Shown in pieces: positions 18,724 through 27,340 of a stretch of DNA of 64,000 nucleotides. Each line of letters opens with the position of its first letter. Within the stretch, counting starts at the first letter, position 1. A program made the position numbers and the translations under genes. The stretch is from NCBI GenBank assembly GCA_036558545.1, contig DATBFJ010000076.1:1-64000 (forward strand). The letters are read 5' to 3'. The stretch is from JALYGJ01 sp036558545 (lineage in GTDB: Bacteria; Chloroflexota; Limnocylindria; Limnocylindrales; CSP1-4). The notes below the pieces were generated by a model. It saw only the letters and a program-made list of their open reading frames with translations, was not told the DNA's origin and searched no databases.

Positions 18724-18867
18724 GGTTGATGCCACCGTCGGGCGAGACATCGAACCGACCTGCGGGTCCGAAGGAGCCATATCGCGCCGGACGCCGGTGC
18801 GTAGACTCGTGCGGCGAGCCGCAGTTGAGATAAGTCGCCGCTAATTGACGCTCTCGATACTCGGCAA

Positions 18868-19521
18868 GTGGTCGCCAGGCAGCGTGCGTCAGATCGAGGC
18901 GTCGCCAAGGGCCGTCACGTGCTGAGGACGCTCGGGCCAGAACTCAGACTCGCGCGCGCGTCTGGCGGATTGAGCGTCGCATCGGTCGCCCGCGAAGCAG
19001 GGATCTCGCCCGCTGAGGTGTCGCGCATCGAGCGCGCGCAAGCGGAATGGGTTTCGGTGGTCACGATGGCCAAGCTGTGCGCAATTGTCGGGCTCGATCT
19101 CAGCGTTCGAGCGTATCCGGGCGTACGACTCATACGCGACGCTCGGCATGCGCGCGTCCTCGAGAAGTTAAGGCAATTGCTGCACGCGTCGTTGAAATGG
19201 TCGCTCGAGGTGCCATTGCCCGGCTCGGGAGAGCAGCGCGCGTGGGACGCGATGATTCGTGGTTCCGACTGGCGTTTCGGCGTTGAGTGCGAGCTCAATC
19301 CGCTCGACGGCCAGAACCTCTTGCGTCGGCTTCACTTGAAGATCCGCGACGGCCTTGTCGATGGAGTCGTCCTGGTAATGCCAGACACACGCCAAACGCG
19401 CATCTTCCGACGTGAGTACCGGCAGCAACTCGAGACCGAGTTTCCAATCAAAGCTTCCGTTGCTTTTGGCGCACTCGCTGCCGGCCACAAACCGTCTGGC
19501 TCGGCTGTCATCGTTCTCTGA
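18868..19521 (+). CDS. XRE-type helix-turn-helix protein with unknown C-terminal domain
   Basis: 217 aa, GTG start. Residues about 25-75 form an XRE HTH (LRLARASGGLSVASVAREAG, ISPAEVSRIERAQAEW). The remaining 130 aa contain WDAMIRGSDWRFGVECELN and a hydrophobic strand VDGVVLVMPDT, an alpha/beta layout that I do not assign; it may be a ligand-binding or nuclease-like fold. Probably a DNA-binding regulator. Monocistronic, following the rpoD terminator and convergent with the dipeptidase gene. Confidence 0.65.
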   Translation: MVARQRASDRGVAKGRHVLRTLGPELRLARASGGLSVASVAREAGISPAEVSRIERAQAEWVSVVTMAKLCAIVGLDLSVRAYPGVRLIRDARHARVLEKLRQLLHASLKWSLEVPLPGSGEQRAWDAMIRGSDWRFGVECELNPLDGQNLLRRLHLKIRDGLVDGVVLVMPDTRQTRIFRREYRQQLETEFPIKASVAFGALAAGHKPSGSAVIVL

Positions 19522-19536
19522 CGAGAAGTCTCTGCG

Positions 19537-20610
19537 CTAGCTCGCGAGACGAAGGGCGACAGCTTCCGTTTCGGACATGACGCGCAGCACGTTTTCACCG
19601 GCCAGCCGCGTGAGGTCCCGGTCGTTCCAGCCGCGTTCCACGAGCTCGGCGAACAGGTGCGGATAAGTGGATACGTCCGCCAGCCCCACCGGCAAATGGT
19701 TGGTGCCGTCGAAGTCGCCGCCGATGCCGACGTGCTCGACGCCAGCGACACGGACGATGTGCTCGACGTGATCGGCGACATCAGCCACGGTCGGCGGTAT
19801 CGAATCAGATTGCGCTGATATGAACCCGGCTACGAAGGTGACCATCACGACGCCGCCGTTGTCCGGGACCCGGCGCAGGATGTCGTCGGGAACGTTCCTG
19901 GGGACGTCGCAGATGGCCCGGGCGGAGGAGTGCGAGAAGATGACGGGGGCCATGCTCGTGTCGAGCGCGTCGCTCATCGTGCTCGGTGCTACGTGCGACA
20001 GGTCGACCAGCATCGCGAGCCGATTCATCTCGGCCACGACATCGCGGCCGAAGTCAGTCAGCCCGCCATGGCGTGGCTCGTCCGTAGCCGAATCCGCCCA
20101 ATCCGTGTTGCTGTTGTGCGTGAGGGTCAGGTATCGCGCACCTAACTCCCGGTAGGCGCGCAGTACGCCGAGCGAGTTCTCGAGAACGTGTCCGCCTTCC
20201 ATGCCCAAGAGAGAGGCAATCCGTCCGGCCGCAAATGCGCCCGTCACATCGTCTGCCGACCACGACAGCGCCAGATCCCGCGGATAGCGCGCGATCATCC
20301 GGCGCGCCAGGTCGATCTGCTCGAGCTGCATGCGCGCGAACCCGCCGTCGGCAACCGCTTCTCGCGAAGCCGGCACGAACACACTCCAGAACTGGGCGCC
20401 GACTCCGCCGCGTCGAAGGCGGGGCAGGTCGGTATGTCCGGGCAAGGTGCGCTGCAAGTCGTGCGCGTCGAGATCAGCCGGCGCCGTGTCCGACTTGCGG
20501 ATCACCCAGGGCAGATCGTTGTGGCCATCAATAAGGATGTGGCGCCGGAGCAGCCGCTGCGCGTGACGTAGGGCGTTAGCCCGACTCTTCTTCTCAGATG
20601 GTGAAACCAC
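19537..20610 (-). CDS. Membrane (renal) dipeptidase family protein
   Basis: 357 aa. IDGHNDLPWVIR (first metal His/Asp), LLGMEGGHVLE, YLTLTHNSNTDWADS, LVDLSHVAPSTMSDAL, PVIFSHSSARAI and VGIGGDFDGTN are the ordered zinc-site motifs of peptidase family M19, which cleaves dipeptides. The GTG at 20610 is the best start: it is near the conserved N-terminus and the upstream frame has no coding look. No signal peptide, so probably cytoplasmic. Divergent from the YdeI-like gene with 57 nt between. Confidence 0.85.
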   Translation of the reverse strand: MVSPSEKKSRANALRHAQRLLRRHILIDGHNDLPWVIRKSDTAPADLDAHDLQRTLPGHTDLPRLRRGGVGAQFWSVFVPASREAVADGGFARMQLEQIDLARRMIARYPRDLALSWSADDVTGAFAAGRIASLLGMEGGHVLENSLGVLRAYRELGARYLTLTHNSNTDWADSATDEPRHGGLTDFGRDVVAEMNRLAMLVDLSHVAPSTMSDALDTSMAPVIFSHSSARAICDVPRNVPDDILRRVPDNGGVVMVTFVAGFISAQSDSIPPTVADVADHVEHIVRVAGVEHVGIGGDFDGTNHLPVGLADVSTYPHLFAELVERGWNDRDLTRLAGENVLRVMSETEAVALRLAS

Positions 20611-20667
20611 GTTCGTCAGTCTATGAGCGCGGCTGTGCTTCCGGCGGCAGCCTAATAGGATGCGGCG

Positions 20668-21117
20668 ATGAAGTTTCGAACGGCGATCCGGCAGTCGGAC
20701 GGAAACGCCACGGGCATCGAGATACCCGACGACGTGATGGACGCACTGGGCGCGGGCAAGAAGCCGCCGGTCAAGCTGAGCGTCAACGGCTACACGTATC
20801 GCAGCACCGTTGCAACGGTCGACGGCAAGTCGATGGTTGGTTTCAGCGCGGCACATCGAGCAGCCTCAGGACTGAATGGAGGCGACGATGTGAGTGTCGA
20901 TATCGAGATCGACAACGAGCCGCGCACGGTCGATGTTCCGGACGACCTGGCCGCAGCGCTCGATGCCGAACCGCGAGCCCACGCCACGTTCGACAAGCTG
21001 TCGAACAGCATGAAGGGCTACCACGTAGCCCAGGTACTCGGCGCGAAGTCCGCCGAGACCCGTCAGCGCCGCATTGAGAAGTCCATCTCAGTGCTACGCG
21101 AGGGCAAGCCTCGCTGA
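20668..21117 (+). CDS. DUF1905/YdeI-OmpD-associated family protein
   Basis: 149 aa. The N-terminal beta-barrel part MKFRTAIRQSDGNATGIEIP with GYTYRSTVATVDGKSMVGFS matches DUF1905. The C-terminal part (DDLAAALDAEPRAHATFDKLS, RIEKSISVLREGK) matches the YdeI/OmpD-associated helical domain. Function is poorly known (bacteriocin protection is reported for relatives). The aldo/keto reductase gene follows after 5 nt, so they are probably co-transcribed. Confidence 0.78.
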   Translation: MKFRTAIRQSDGNATGIEIPDDVMDALGAGKKPPVKLSVNGYTYRSTVATVDGKSMVGFSAAHRAASGLNGGDDVSVDIEIDNEPRTVDVPDDLAAALDAEPRAHATFDKLSNSMKGYHVAQVLGAKSAETRQRRIEKSISVLREGKPR

Positions 21118-21122
21118 CGTCC

Positions 21123-21896
21123 GTGCCCAGCGTTGCCCACATGATCAATTTCGGCGACATTGAGGTCCCACGCATGGGCCTTGGCACGAATCGATTGATC
21201 GAGACCGCGGCGAACGTCGAATTCATCAGGAGTGTCAGTGGCACCGGTGTCGGCCTGGTCGATACGGCACATCTGTATACGGGCGGGTCGAGCGAGGCGA
21301 CGATCGGCGCGGCTCTGCCCGGCACCCACCAGGGCTTAATCGTCGCGACCAAGGGTGGCTTCCGGCCCGGCGAGGGCAAGCGTGACGTCTTGAGCGCGCA
21401 GATCGAGGAAAGTCTGCGGAAGCTGCAGACCGACTCGATTGATCTGTATTACCTGCACCGCATCGATCCCGAGACGCCCTTCGAGGAGACTGCGTCCGTC
21501 CTCGCCGCTTTCCATGAGGCCGGCAAGATCAGGCGCGTCGGCATCTCTCACGTCTCGATCGCGCAGATCGAGAAGGCGCGCAGGATCGTGCCGATCTCGG
21601 CCGTCCAGAACCAGTACAACCTCGCGGATCACGGGTGCGACGATGTTGTCGACTACTGCCTTGCCCAGGGCATCGTCTTTGTCCCGTACTACCCGTTACA
21701 CGGCGAGCATCCGCGACTTTTCGACATCGCTCGCTCGCATGGCGCCACCCCGACCCAGATCAAGCTTGCGTGGCTGTTGCGACGGTCTCCGAACATCCTG
21801 CCCATCCCGGGCACGCTCGACCTCGATCACGTCCGCGAGAACGTCGCCGCACTCGAGCTCGAGCTGACCGACGAGGAGTTTGCCGCACTCGCTTGA
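21123..21896 (+). CDS. Aldo/keto reductase
   Basis: 257 aa, GTG start. GLGTNRL, VGLVDTAHLYTGGSSE (catalytic Asp and Tyr), STKG-type segment VATKGGF with the Lys, IDLYYLHRIDP (His), and AVQNQYNLAD followed by a C-terminal NADPH-binding ILPIPGTLDLDHVRENV fit the AKR superfamily. These are NADPH-dependent carbonyl reductases of the cytoplasm. Substrate unknown. Confidence 0.88.
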   Translation: MPSVAHMINFGDIEVPRMGLGTNRLIETAANVEFIRSVSGTGVGLVDTAHLYTGGSSEATIGAALPGTHQGLIVATKGGFRPGEGKRDVLSAQIEESLRKLQTDSIDLYYLHRIDPETPFEETASVLAAFHEAGKIRRVGISHVSIAQIEKARRIVPISAVQNQYNLADHGCDDVVDYCLAQGIVFVPYYPLHGEHPRLFDIARSHGATPTQIKLAWLLRRSPNILPIPGTLDLDHVRENVAALELELTDEEFAALA

Positions 21897-21912
21897 CGGG
21901 CGATAGACAAAC

Positions 21913-21942
21913 AAAAAAGCCGGGCTGCTTGCGCGGCCCGGC
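21913..21942 (-). terminator. Rho-independent terminator of the SHOCT gene
   Basis: On the minus strand GCCGGGCCGC pairs with GCAGCCCGGC (one G-U) and is followed by TTTTTT (21918-21913). It lies 22 nt after the stop of the minus-strand gene at 21964, in the gap to the convergent aldo/keto reductase. Confidence 0.85.
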
Positions 21943-21963
21943 CCTTCTCAGCGCGACTTTCTG

Positions 21964-22320
21964 TCAGGCAAGCGCCTTCGCCTTGGCGGCGTCGAACTCC
22001 TCCTGGCTCAGCGCACCAGAGTCCTTCAACTGCTGGAGCTTGGCGATCTCATCGGCCGACGAGTAGCCCGCCGCGCGTCGCTGCATCTCCTGAGCGGCTG
22101 CCATCTCCTGACGATCCTGCTCGGTTGGCTTGCGCATGAGCATGTAGATGAGCGCGCCCAGGAACGGGAGGATGAACAGCACGAGGATCCAGATCACCTT
22201 CATGGCTCCCGACAGATCGTTCCGATGGAAGATGTCGGCAAAGATCCGGATGAAGATCCAGATGATCATGAACCAGAAGTAGAAGACGATAAGAGACCAG
22301 AAGATATCGCCGAAAGTCAT
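21964..22320 (-). CDS. PLDc_N/SHOCT small membrane protein
   Basis: 118 aa. Two hydrophobic helices (IFWSLIVFYFWFMIIWIFI and VIWILVLFILPFLGALIYML) carry the phospholipase-D-nuclease N-terminal signature, followed by a charged linker. A C-terminal SHOCT motif (ADEIAKLQQLKDSGALSQEEFDAAKAKAL) is a short oligomerisation helix pair. Function unknown; membrane-bound with a cytoplasmic SHOCT tail. Confidence 0.82.
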   Translation of the reverse strand: MTFGDIFWSLIVFYFWFMIIWIFIRIFADIFHRNDLSGAMKVIWILVLFILPFLGALIYMLMRKPTEQDRQEMAAAQEMQRRAAGYSSADEIAKLQQLKDSGALSQEEFDAAKAKALA

Positions 22321-22413
22321 CCAGTTTCCCTCTTGATTGAGTTTGTGACGAGCGGAAGGCTAGCGTCGCCGGAGCGTTGCTCGCTCATCCATTTCGCGTG
22401 AGTGGCGCTCGAT

Positions 22414-23007
22414 TCAGACGTTTGCGGCGTATGCCTTGTGCAGCCAACCCTCCACGTCAGCGTCCACGTCAGCCGGGCTGGTCAGGCCGATCTTGTGGGT
22501 AACCGAGCTCTGGCCAAAGTTCGGCGCGAGTTCCAGTCGACCTTCGGTCTGCTGATCAATTGGCAGGCGCAAGCCAAGGTCGACGCGTCTCATTGTCGTT
22601 GGCTGCACGGCGGCAAACGTTCGTTTCGGGGATAGAAGCGCCACGTATGTCTTGCGCGCCTGGATCTCGATCTCGCCAATCGACGGCAACAGGGCAAGTA
22701 CGGCATCGAGGATCGGCCGCAGATCTTGACGATCCGCGTATTGGCCTTCGACCAGATCGTCGGCGGTCGCCTCGAGATAGTCCGGGTATCCGAAGCGCTC
22801 CATGACCAGCAGCATCTGCGGGTAGCCAGTCACGCCGCGCTCCTTAAGCCAGGTTCGAAGAGACTGCTCGTCTGCGATTCCGGTGTCGCGGACGCGTTCG
22901 TTCCAGACATCAAGACTCTCGCCGGTGCGCTCGACCAGCCACTTGATCTGCTGCTCATGCATCTCCTGCCAGGAGCGTGGCCGCTTGTAGGTCGATTCGT
23001 TCGTCAT
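22414..23007 (-). CDS. DUF4287 + DUF5655 domain protein
   Basis: 197 aa. The N-terminal helical part (LVERTGESLDVWNERVRDTG, LKERGVTGYPQMLLVMERFG) matches DUF4287. The C-terminal part (EIQARKTYVALLSPKRTFAA, RVDLGLRL) matches DUF5655, a YdhG-like beta/alpha domain. Function unknown. Start ATG overlaps the sulfurtransferase stop by 4 nt, so they are coupled. Confidence 0.75.
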   Translation of the reverse strand: MTNESTYKRPRSWQEMHEQQIKWLVERTGESLDVWNERVRDTGIADEQSLRTWLKERGVTGYPQMLLVMERFGYPDYLEATADDLVEGQYADRQDLRPILDAVLALLPSIGEIEIQARKTYVALLSPKRTFAAVQPTTMRRVDLGLRLPIDQQTEGRLELAPNFGQSSVTHKIGLTSPADVDADVEGWLHKAYAANV

Positions 23008-23852
23008 GGTTCGGATCCTGTTGCGATCGGCATGCCGGATCTGCTCCAGTCACTGTACGAGCCAACATAGAGGAGCGGTTCGGGCAGACCCGCGATACGC
23101 ATCGCGATGATGCTATGGCAGGCGGTCGTGCCGCTGCCGCACGACAGCACTGGTTCTGAACCGGCACGCAGCACCCGCTCATAGACGGTACGCAGCCTGT
23201 CCGCGGGCTTGAAGCGGCCGGTGGCGTCAAGGTTCTCCGTCAGTGGCAGATTGCGCGCGCCGGGAATATGGCCCGCCACAGGATCGATCGGCTCCATCTC
23301 GCCGCGGTAGCGTTCGGGCGCTCGGGCATCGATCAGGGACAGCTCGGCCGCCCGGCTGGCCAGCTCGTCGCGTTCCACGACGTTTCTCCACGCTGAGCCA
23401 AGCTTCAGCGGTTGTGGGTCCACCTGCGGTTCGTCGGTGGTCAGTTCGTGGCCCGCCGCGGTCCACGCCTGGATGCCACCGTCGAGAACGGCGACGTCAC
23501 GATGGCCAAGGTTGTCGAGCATCCACCACATGCGCGCAGCGATCGCGCCGGCGCTGTCGTCGTAGACGACGATCAGATTTCTCGACCCAAAGCCCAGGTT
23601 GCCCATGCGATGCGCAAAGGCCTGCGGCGTGGGCAGAGGGTGACGCCCAGGCGCGCCGAGGCCCTCGTGATCAGAGAGATCCGTTTCCAGATCAACGAAA
23701 ACTGCCGTGGGAATGTGACCCGTTCCGTACGCCAGTCGGCCGTCGTCTGGACGGCCCAGGTACCAGCGCACGTCCGCAATCCGCAGCTTGTCGCTACCCA
23801 GCAGGTCGTGGAGCTCGTCCACGGAGATCAGTGGCGAGCGCTGCTCGGCCAC
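23004..23852 (-). CDS. sseA: Thiosulfate/3-mercaptopyruvate sulfurtransferase
   Basis: 282 aa, two rhodanese domains. The first has RIADVRWYL and the linker VYDDSAGAIAARMWWML; the second carries the active-site loop CGSGTTACHS, of the CGSG[TV]TA type seen in mercaptopyruvate sulfurtransferases, with Cys as the sulfur carrier. It transfers sulfur to cyanide, thiols or proteins. Second-domain IDARAPERYRGEMEPIDPVA is also typical. In a minus-strand run with the DUF4287 gene downstream. Confidence 0.9.
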   Translation of the reverse strand: MAEQRSPLISVDELHDLLGSDKLRIADVRWYLGRPDDGRLAYGTGHIPTAVFVDLETDLSDHEGLGAPGRHPLPTPQAFAHRMGNLGFGSRNLIVVYDDSAGAIAARMWWMLDNLGHRDVAVLDGGIQAWTAAGHELTTDEPQVDPQPLKLGSAWRNVVERDELASRAAELSLIDARAPERYRGEMEPIDPVAGHIPGARNLPLTENLDATGRFKPADRLRTVYERVLRAGSEPVLSCGSGTTACHSIIAMRIAGLPEPLLYVGSYSDWSRSGMPIATGSEP

Positions 23853-23861
23853 GGCTCTGGG

Positions 23862-24497
23862 TCAGTAATCCCAGGAGCGCTTGCGCTCGAGCGCGAGCCA
23901 GTCCGCGTGGAGGATGGCCATCAGGACCACGTCGTGGAACTTGCCAAGGCGGTAGTTCGCATGGCGCTGGACGCCCTCGACGACAAAGCCTGACTTCTCA
24001 TAGGAGCGCCGAGCCCGAACGTTGTAGTCGTAGACATCTAGCCAGACACGCTCGAGACGCAGCTGGCCGAAGCCAAAGTCGAGGATCGCGTTCATTGCGT
24101 CCGTGCCGTAGCCCTTGCCCCACAGCGCCTTCTCGCCGATCGAAATGCCAACGCCGGCATTGCCGTTGACCTCGTCGACATGCATCAGGCTGATCGTGCC
24201 GATAGGCTGGCTGTTGTCCATCCGGCACATCACGAAGTGGTAGTGCTCCTTGCCCTGCTGCTCCACGGCGCGGGTGAACCACTGCTCTTCCATGGCCAGG
24301 CTCATCGGCGCGCGCATGCCAAGGAGCCCACTCATCTCCGAGTCGGCGAACCAGCGCACGAAGGTTTCGACATCCGACTTCTCCGCGGGACGCAGGAAGA
24401 TCTTCTCGCCGCGAATGATCGGCTGGTACGTCGGCGGCGCGCTTCCGTCGCCGGTGCCGTTCGTCGAAATTGCCGGATTGGCTGCTGTCTCAGTCAT
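23862..24497 (-). CDS. RimJ/RimL-type GNAT acetyltransferase
   Basis: 211 aa. A low-complexity N-terminus of about 28 aa precedes a GNAT domain (EKIFLRPAEKSDVETFVRWF, PIGTISLMHVDE, GKGYGTDAMNAILDFGFGQL, NVRARRSYEKSGFVVEG). Related to the RimJ/RimL and SpeG families that acetylate N-termini or polyamines. ATG start overlaps the stop of the CLC gene by 4 nt, so it is translated with it. Confidence 0.82.
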   Translation of the reverse strand: MTETAANPAISTNGTGDGSAPPTYQPIIRGEKIFLRPAEKSDVETFVRWFADSEMSGLLGMRAPMSLAMEEQWFTRAVEQQGKEHYHFVMCRMDNSQPIGTISLMHVDEVNGNAGVGISIGEKALWGKGYGTDAMNAILDFGFGQLRLERVWLDVYDYNVRARRSYEKSGFVVEGVQRHANYRLGKFHDVVLMAILHADWLALERKRSWDY

Positions 24498-26329
24498 CGT
24501 TGCCCAGTATGAGCGGTCAGGCTACGAGTGGGTAACCGGACGAGGGATCGCACCTTGAGCGTTCGCTCGCGCTCGCGCTCCTCGCTCAGCGCCCTGGATC
24601 GCGCGTGGAGCAGATCGCGCAGGGTCACGATGCTCACGACCCGTCGCGGATCCTGGGAATCCACGACAGGCAGTCGGGTCATGCCCGTTTCGGCCATGCG
24701 GTTCGCCACGACACGCAGCGGTTCGTCGGCAAAGGCGACGACCGGCTCCCGGCGCACGAGCTCGGCGAGAATCTTGTCGCTCGTGCCCAGCTGGTCGATG
24801 TCCCGGCGCGTGACCACGCCAAGCATCAGTCCGTCGCCGTCGACCACCGGGTAGAGGCCCTGGCCGCGTGATCCCCGCTCGTTCTTGAGTGTGGCGGCGA
24901 GCTCGGCAGCCGTGATCTCCGCGGGTAATGTCACGGTTTTCGTCCGCATCACCTGGCGCACGAATGTGGCCTCCAGTGGATCGACGCTGTACTCACGCGA
25001 CAGGTGGTGGCCGCGCCGCGACAGCTTCTCAGTGAGGATCGAGCGCTTCATTACGAGCACGGTGAAGCCATACGCCGTCACGACGGCAATGGCCAACGGC
25101 ACGACCACACTCAGGTCGTGGGTCAGCTCGAGACTGAACACGACGGCCGTGAATGGCACGCGCATCGTCCCGCCCAAGATGGCACCCATGCCGATGAGCG
25201 GCCAGAAGCCCGGCCCCATGTCCGGCAGGAACAGCGCGGCGACTCCCCCCAGTGCCGCTCCCATCATCAGGAGAGGCGCCAGCACGCCGCCGGATGTTCC
25301 TGACCCGAGCGCGATCATCCAGATCGCGCCTTTGACCACCAGGACGCCAACGATCACGCCGCCGACCAGGCTGCCGTCGAGCAAGCCGCCGAGGGTGTCA
25401 TAGCCGACGCCCAGTGCGCGAGGAAAGATCAGTCCGCCGATGCCAATGGCAATGCCACCGATTGCTGGCCACCACATCCAGTGAATCGGTAGGCGGCCGA
25501 AAGCGTCCTCGAAGAAGTACACGCCCTGGGTAAGGACAGCGGAAAGAGCGCCCGCAGCGAGTCCCAGGGCGATGCACGCAATCAGCGGACCCAGGTCGGC
25601 CGAGCCGTGCTGCGGGACAGGAAATAGCGGACCCGTGCCGAGTATGACGTGACGACACGCGGCTGCCGTCAGCGCCGCGGCGGCCACCGGGATCATTGAG
25701 CGAGGTCGCCACTCGAAGAGCAACAGCTCGACGGCGAGCAACGTCGCCGCGATGGGCGCGTCGAAGGTCGCCGACATGCCTGCTGCGGCACCGGCGACGA
25801 GCAACGTCTTGCGCTCCTGCGAGGTCAAATGCAGCAGCTGGCCGATCAGCGAACCAAAGGCGCCGCCGGTCATGATGATCGGGCCTTCCGCGCCGAACGG
25901 ACCGCCTGAACCAATGCTCACCGCTGACGACAGCGGCTTGAGCACCGCCACGCGCGGCTCGACACGGCTGCGATTGATCAGGATCGCCTCGATCGCCTCC
26001 GGTATGCCGTGGCCACGGATCTTTTCGGACCCGAAACGAGCCATCAGGCCGACGATCAGCCCTCCGACGATGGGCACGAAGATCGCGTAGATGCCCAGCG
26101 TGTTGTTGGCGGGCGACACCAGCTCGGTTGAGATCCGGCCGTAGTAGAAGAGGTTGGTCATCAGGCCGATCAGGGCCAGCAGCAACGCCGCGAGCAACGT
26201 GCCCACTACACCGATCGGTACAGCCAGGATTGCGAGGAGGACGAAGCGCTTGTCGACCTCGAAGTCGCCGAGGCCTTCGACCGCCGCGTGAGCAGGTCTG
26301 GCCGCAGCGGTCCGTGCGATCGAGCTCAT
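24494..26329 (-). CDS. CLC-type chloride channel/antiporter with C-terminal CBS pair
   Basis: 611 aa. CLC filter motifs GSGGPFGAEGP (with the gating Glu), GSGTSGGVLAP and the proton/ion path region FTAVVFSLELTHD are present, followed by two CBS domains (residues about 440-590) with VMRTKTVTLP-like and RLPVVDSQDPRR segments that bind adenosine ligands. The start at 26329 is preferred because its ATG overlaps the MarR stop (ATGA); an ATG at 26347 adds six residues. Coupled in order MarR, CLC, GNAT. Confidence 0.9.
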   Translation of the reverse strand: MSSIARTAAARPAHAAVEGLGDFEVDKRFVLLAILAVPIGVVGTLLAALLLALIGLMTNLFYYGRISTELVSPANNTLGIYAIFVPIVGGLIVGLMARFGSEKIRGHGIPEAIEAILINRSRVEPRVAVLKPLSSAVSIGSGGPFGAEGPIIMTGGAFGSLIGQLLHLTSQERKTLLVAGAAAGMSATFDAPIAATLLAVELLLFEWRPRSMIPVAAAALTAAACRHVILGTGPLFPVPQHGSADLGPLIACIALGLAAGALSAVLTQGVYFFEDAFGRLPIHWMWWPAIGGIAIGIGGLIFPRALGVGYDTLGGLLDGSLVGGVIVGVLVVKGAIWMIALGSGTSGGVLAPLLMMGAALGGVAALFLPDMGPGFWPLIGMGAILGGTMRVPFTAVVFSLELTHDLSVVVPLAIAVVTAYGFTVLVMKRSILTEKLSRRGHHLSREYSVDPLEATFVRQVMRTKTVTLPAEITAAELAATLKNERGSRGQGLYPVVDGDGLMLGVVTRRDIDQLGTSDKILAELVRREPVVAFADEPLRVVANRMAETGMTRLPVVDSQDPRRVVSIVTLRDLLHARSRALSEERERERTLKVRSLVRLPTRSLTAHTGQR

Positions 26330-26745
26330 GTCAGTCGTTCCAACCATGAGGTCAGCTCGGAAGCCTGCGAACGCAACTCGTCGCGGTGTGCGACTGACAG
26401 CTCACGAAGCGCGGCTTGCCCACTCGCGGTCAGCTCGACGAGTACCTGGCGCTTGTCGTCCTCGCCGCGGCTGGTCGAGATCAAGCCCTTTTGTTCGGTC
26501 CGACGCACCAACTCCTGCGTCGAGTTGTGCGCGAGCTGGAGACGCTCGGCCAGCTCCGCTATCGTCGGCGCTTTCTGGTCGTGCAGTCCGCGGATTGCCA
26601 ACAACAATTGGTGTTGGTGCGGTTCGAGCCCGGCCGCGCGCGCGGCTCCCTCAGAGAAGTGAATGAAGCGCCGGATGCGGTATCGAAGCTCGGCAAGCGC
26701 GCGGTATTCGTCGTCGGTAAGGTCACGTGTGGTGGGCGAAGGCAT
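26326..26745 (-). CDS. MarR-family transcriptional regulator
   Basis: 139 aa winged-helix protein: LRYRIRRFIHFSEGAARAAG dimer helix, HQLLLAIRGLHDQ, recognition region TIAELAERLQLAHNSTQELV, then wing RGEDDKRQVLVELT. It heads the MarR-CLC-GNAT unit. A perfect 19-bp dyad 8 nt upstream of its ATG is its likely operator, giving autoregulation. A -10-like TATAGT ends 5 nt before the ATG, so the message may be leaderless. Confidence 0.9.
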   Translation of the reverse strand: MPSPTTRDLTDDEYRALAELRYRIRRFIHFSEGAARAAGLEPHQHQLLLAIRGLHDQKAPTIAELAERLQLAHNSTQELVRRTEQKGLISTSRGEDDKRQVLVELTASGQAALRELSVAHRDELRSQASELTSWLERLT

Positions 26746-26752
26746 CGAGAAC

Positions 26753-26771
26753 TATATCGTAACACGATATA
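26753..26771. promoter_or_regulatory. Probable MarR operator (perfect dyad)
   Basis: TATATCGT-AAC-ACGATATA, 8-bp arms around 3 nt, overlapping the -10-like TATAGT on the minus strand. Its size and AT-rich dyad form are typical of MarR-family sites, and it lies between the marR start and the tRNA-Asn promoter. Confidence 0.75.
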
Positions 26772-26807
26772 TATTTGTCGGGCTCCCGCCTGTCCGTGGA
26801 CGCCGCC

Positions 26808-26813
26808 TATAAT
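26808..26813 (+). promoter_or_regulatory. -10 box of the tRNA-Asn gene
   Basis: Consensus TATAAT about 43 nt before the mature tRNA 5' end. No good -35 at 17 nt spacing is visible. Confidence 0.55.
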
Positions 26814-26855
26814 CTCGCGGCTCCCCTGATCCTCCAGGTCAGTGCGGACGCGCGC

Positions 26856-26930
26856 TCCGGCGTAGCTCAGTGGTAGAGCGGGCGGCTGTTAACCGCTTGG
26901 TCGTAGGTTCGAGTCCTACCGCCGGAGCCA
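26856..26930 (+). tRNA. tRNA-Asn (anticodon GTT)
   Basis: Acceptor arms TCCGGCG and CGCCGGA pair perfectly. The D-loop has TAGCTCAGTGGTAGAGC, the anticodon loop CTGTTAA gives GTT, and the T-arm has GGTTCGAGTCC. A 3' CCA is encoded (26928-26930). Confidence 0.97.
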
Positions 26931-26998
26931 ACTGATTCCGACGCCTGCGTCCAGCGACCGCACAGCAGTCTCCCAGAGTCGGGCGCGACGATCCGCGC

Positions 26999-27340
26999 AT
27001 GCGAAACGACGCGGTCGAGCGACCAGATCCCCTGCGCAAGCGCATCAGTCAGCGTGACCAGGCGATCGCTCGCGTCTCGCGCATCACCACTGCCACGGCT
27101 GTCGCCGGAGCCATGGCGACGGTCGGCTTCGGCGGGTTGGCTGCCGTCACCTACTCGGGTGATCTGACCAATACCGATACGACGCCGATCACTTCTGACG
27201 GCCAGTCGACAGACGGCGCCGAGGTTACGAGCCAGGCAACCCCCGTCCCGACGCTTTCAACGACCCGCAGCGGCACGCCGACCGTTCGGCCGCCGACGAC
27301 GACGCGGACTCGCTCGCATGTCTCGAGTGGCGGATCCTGA
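26999..27340 (+). CDS. Single-span membrane protein with Ser/Thr/Pro-rich tail, heading the redox module
   Basis: 113 aa. A charged N-terminus (RKRISQRDQAIARV) precedes one hydrophobic helix (AVAGAMATVGFGGLAAV) and then a long Thr/Ser/Pro-rich segment, probably outside the membrane. No conserved domain seen. Its stop overlaps the ApbE start (TGATG). A QSTDGAEVTS segment faintly recalls the DxxSGAT flavinylation motif but lacks the SGAT core, so it is not a convincing ApbE substrate. Role unknown, probably membrane-anchored in the redox module. Confidence 0.6.
   Translation: MRNDAVERPDPLRKRISQRDQAIARVSRITTATAVAGAMATVGFGGLAAVTYSGDLTNTDTTPITSDGQSTDGAEVTSQATPVPTLSTTRSGTPTVRPPTTTRTRSHVSSGGS

Noticed and set aside
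20668..21117. DUF1905/YdeI pair as a toxin-antitoxin
   Set aside because: It is a single fused two-domain protein of a widespread family, with no partner toxin next to it.
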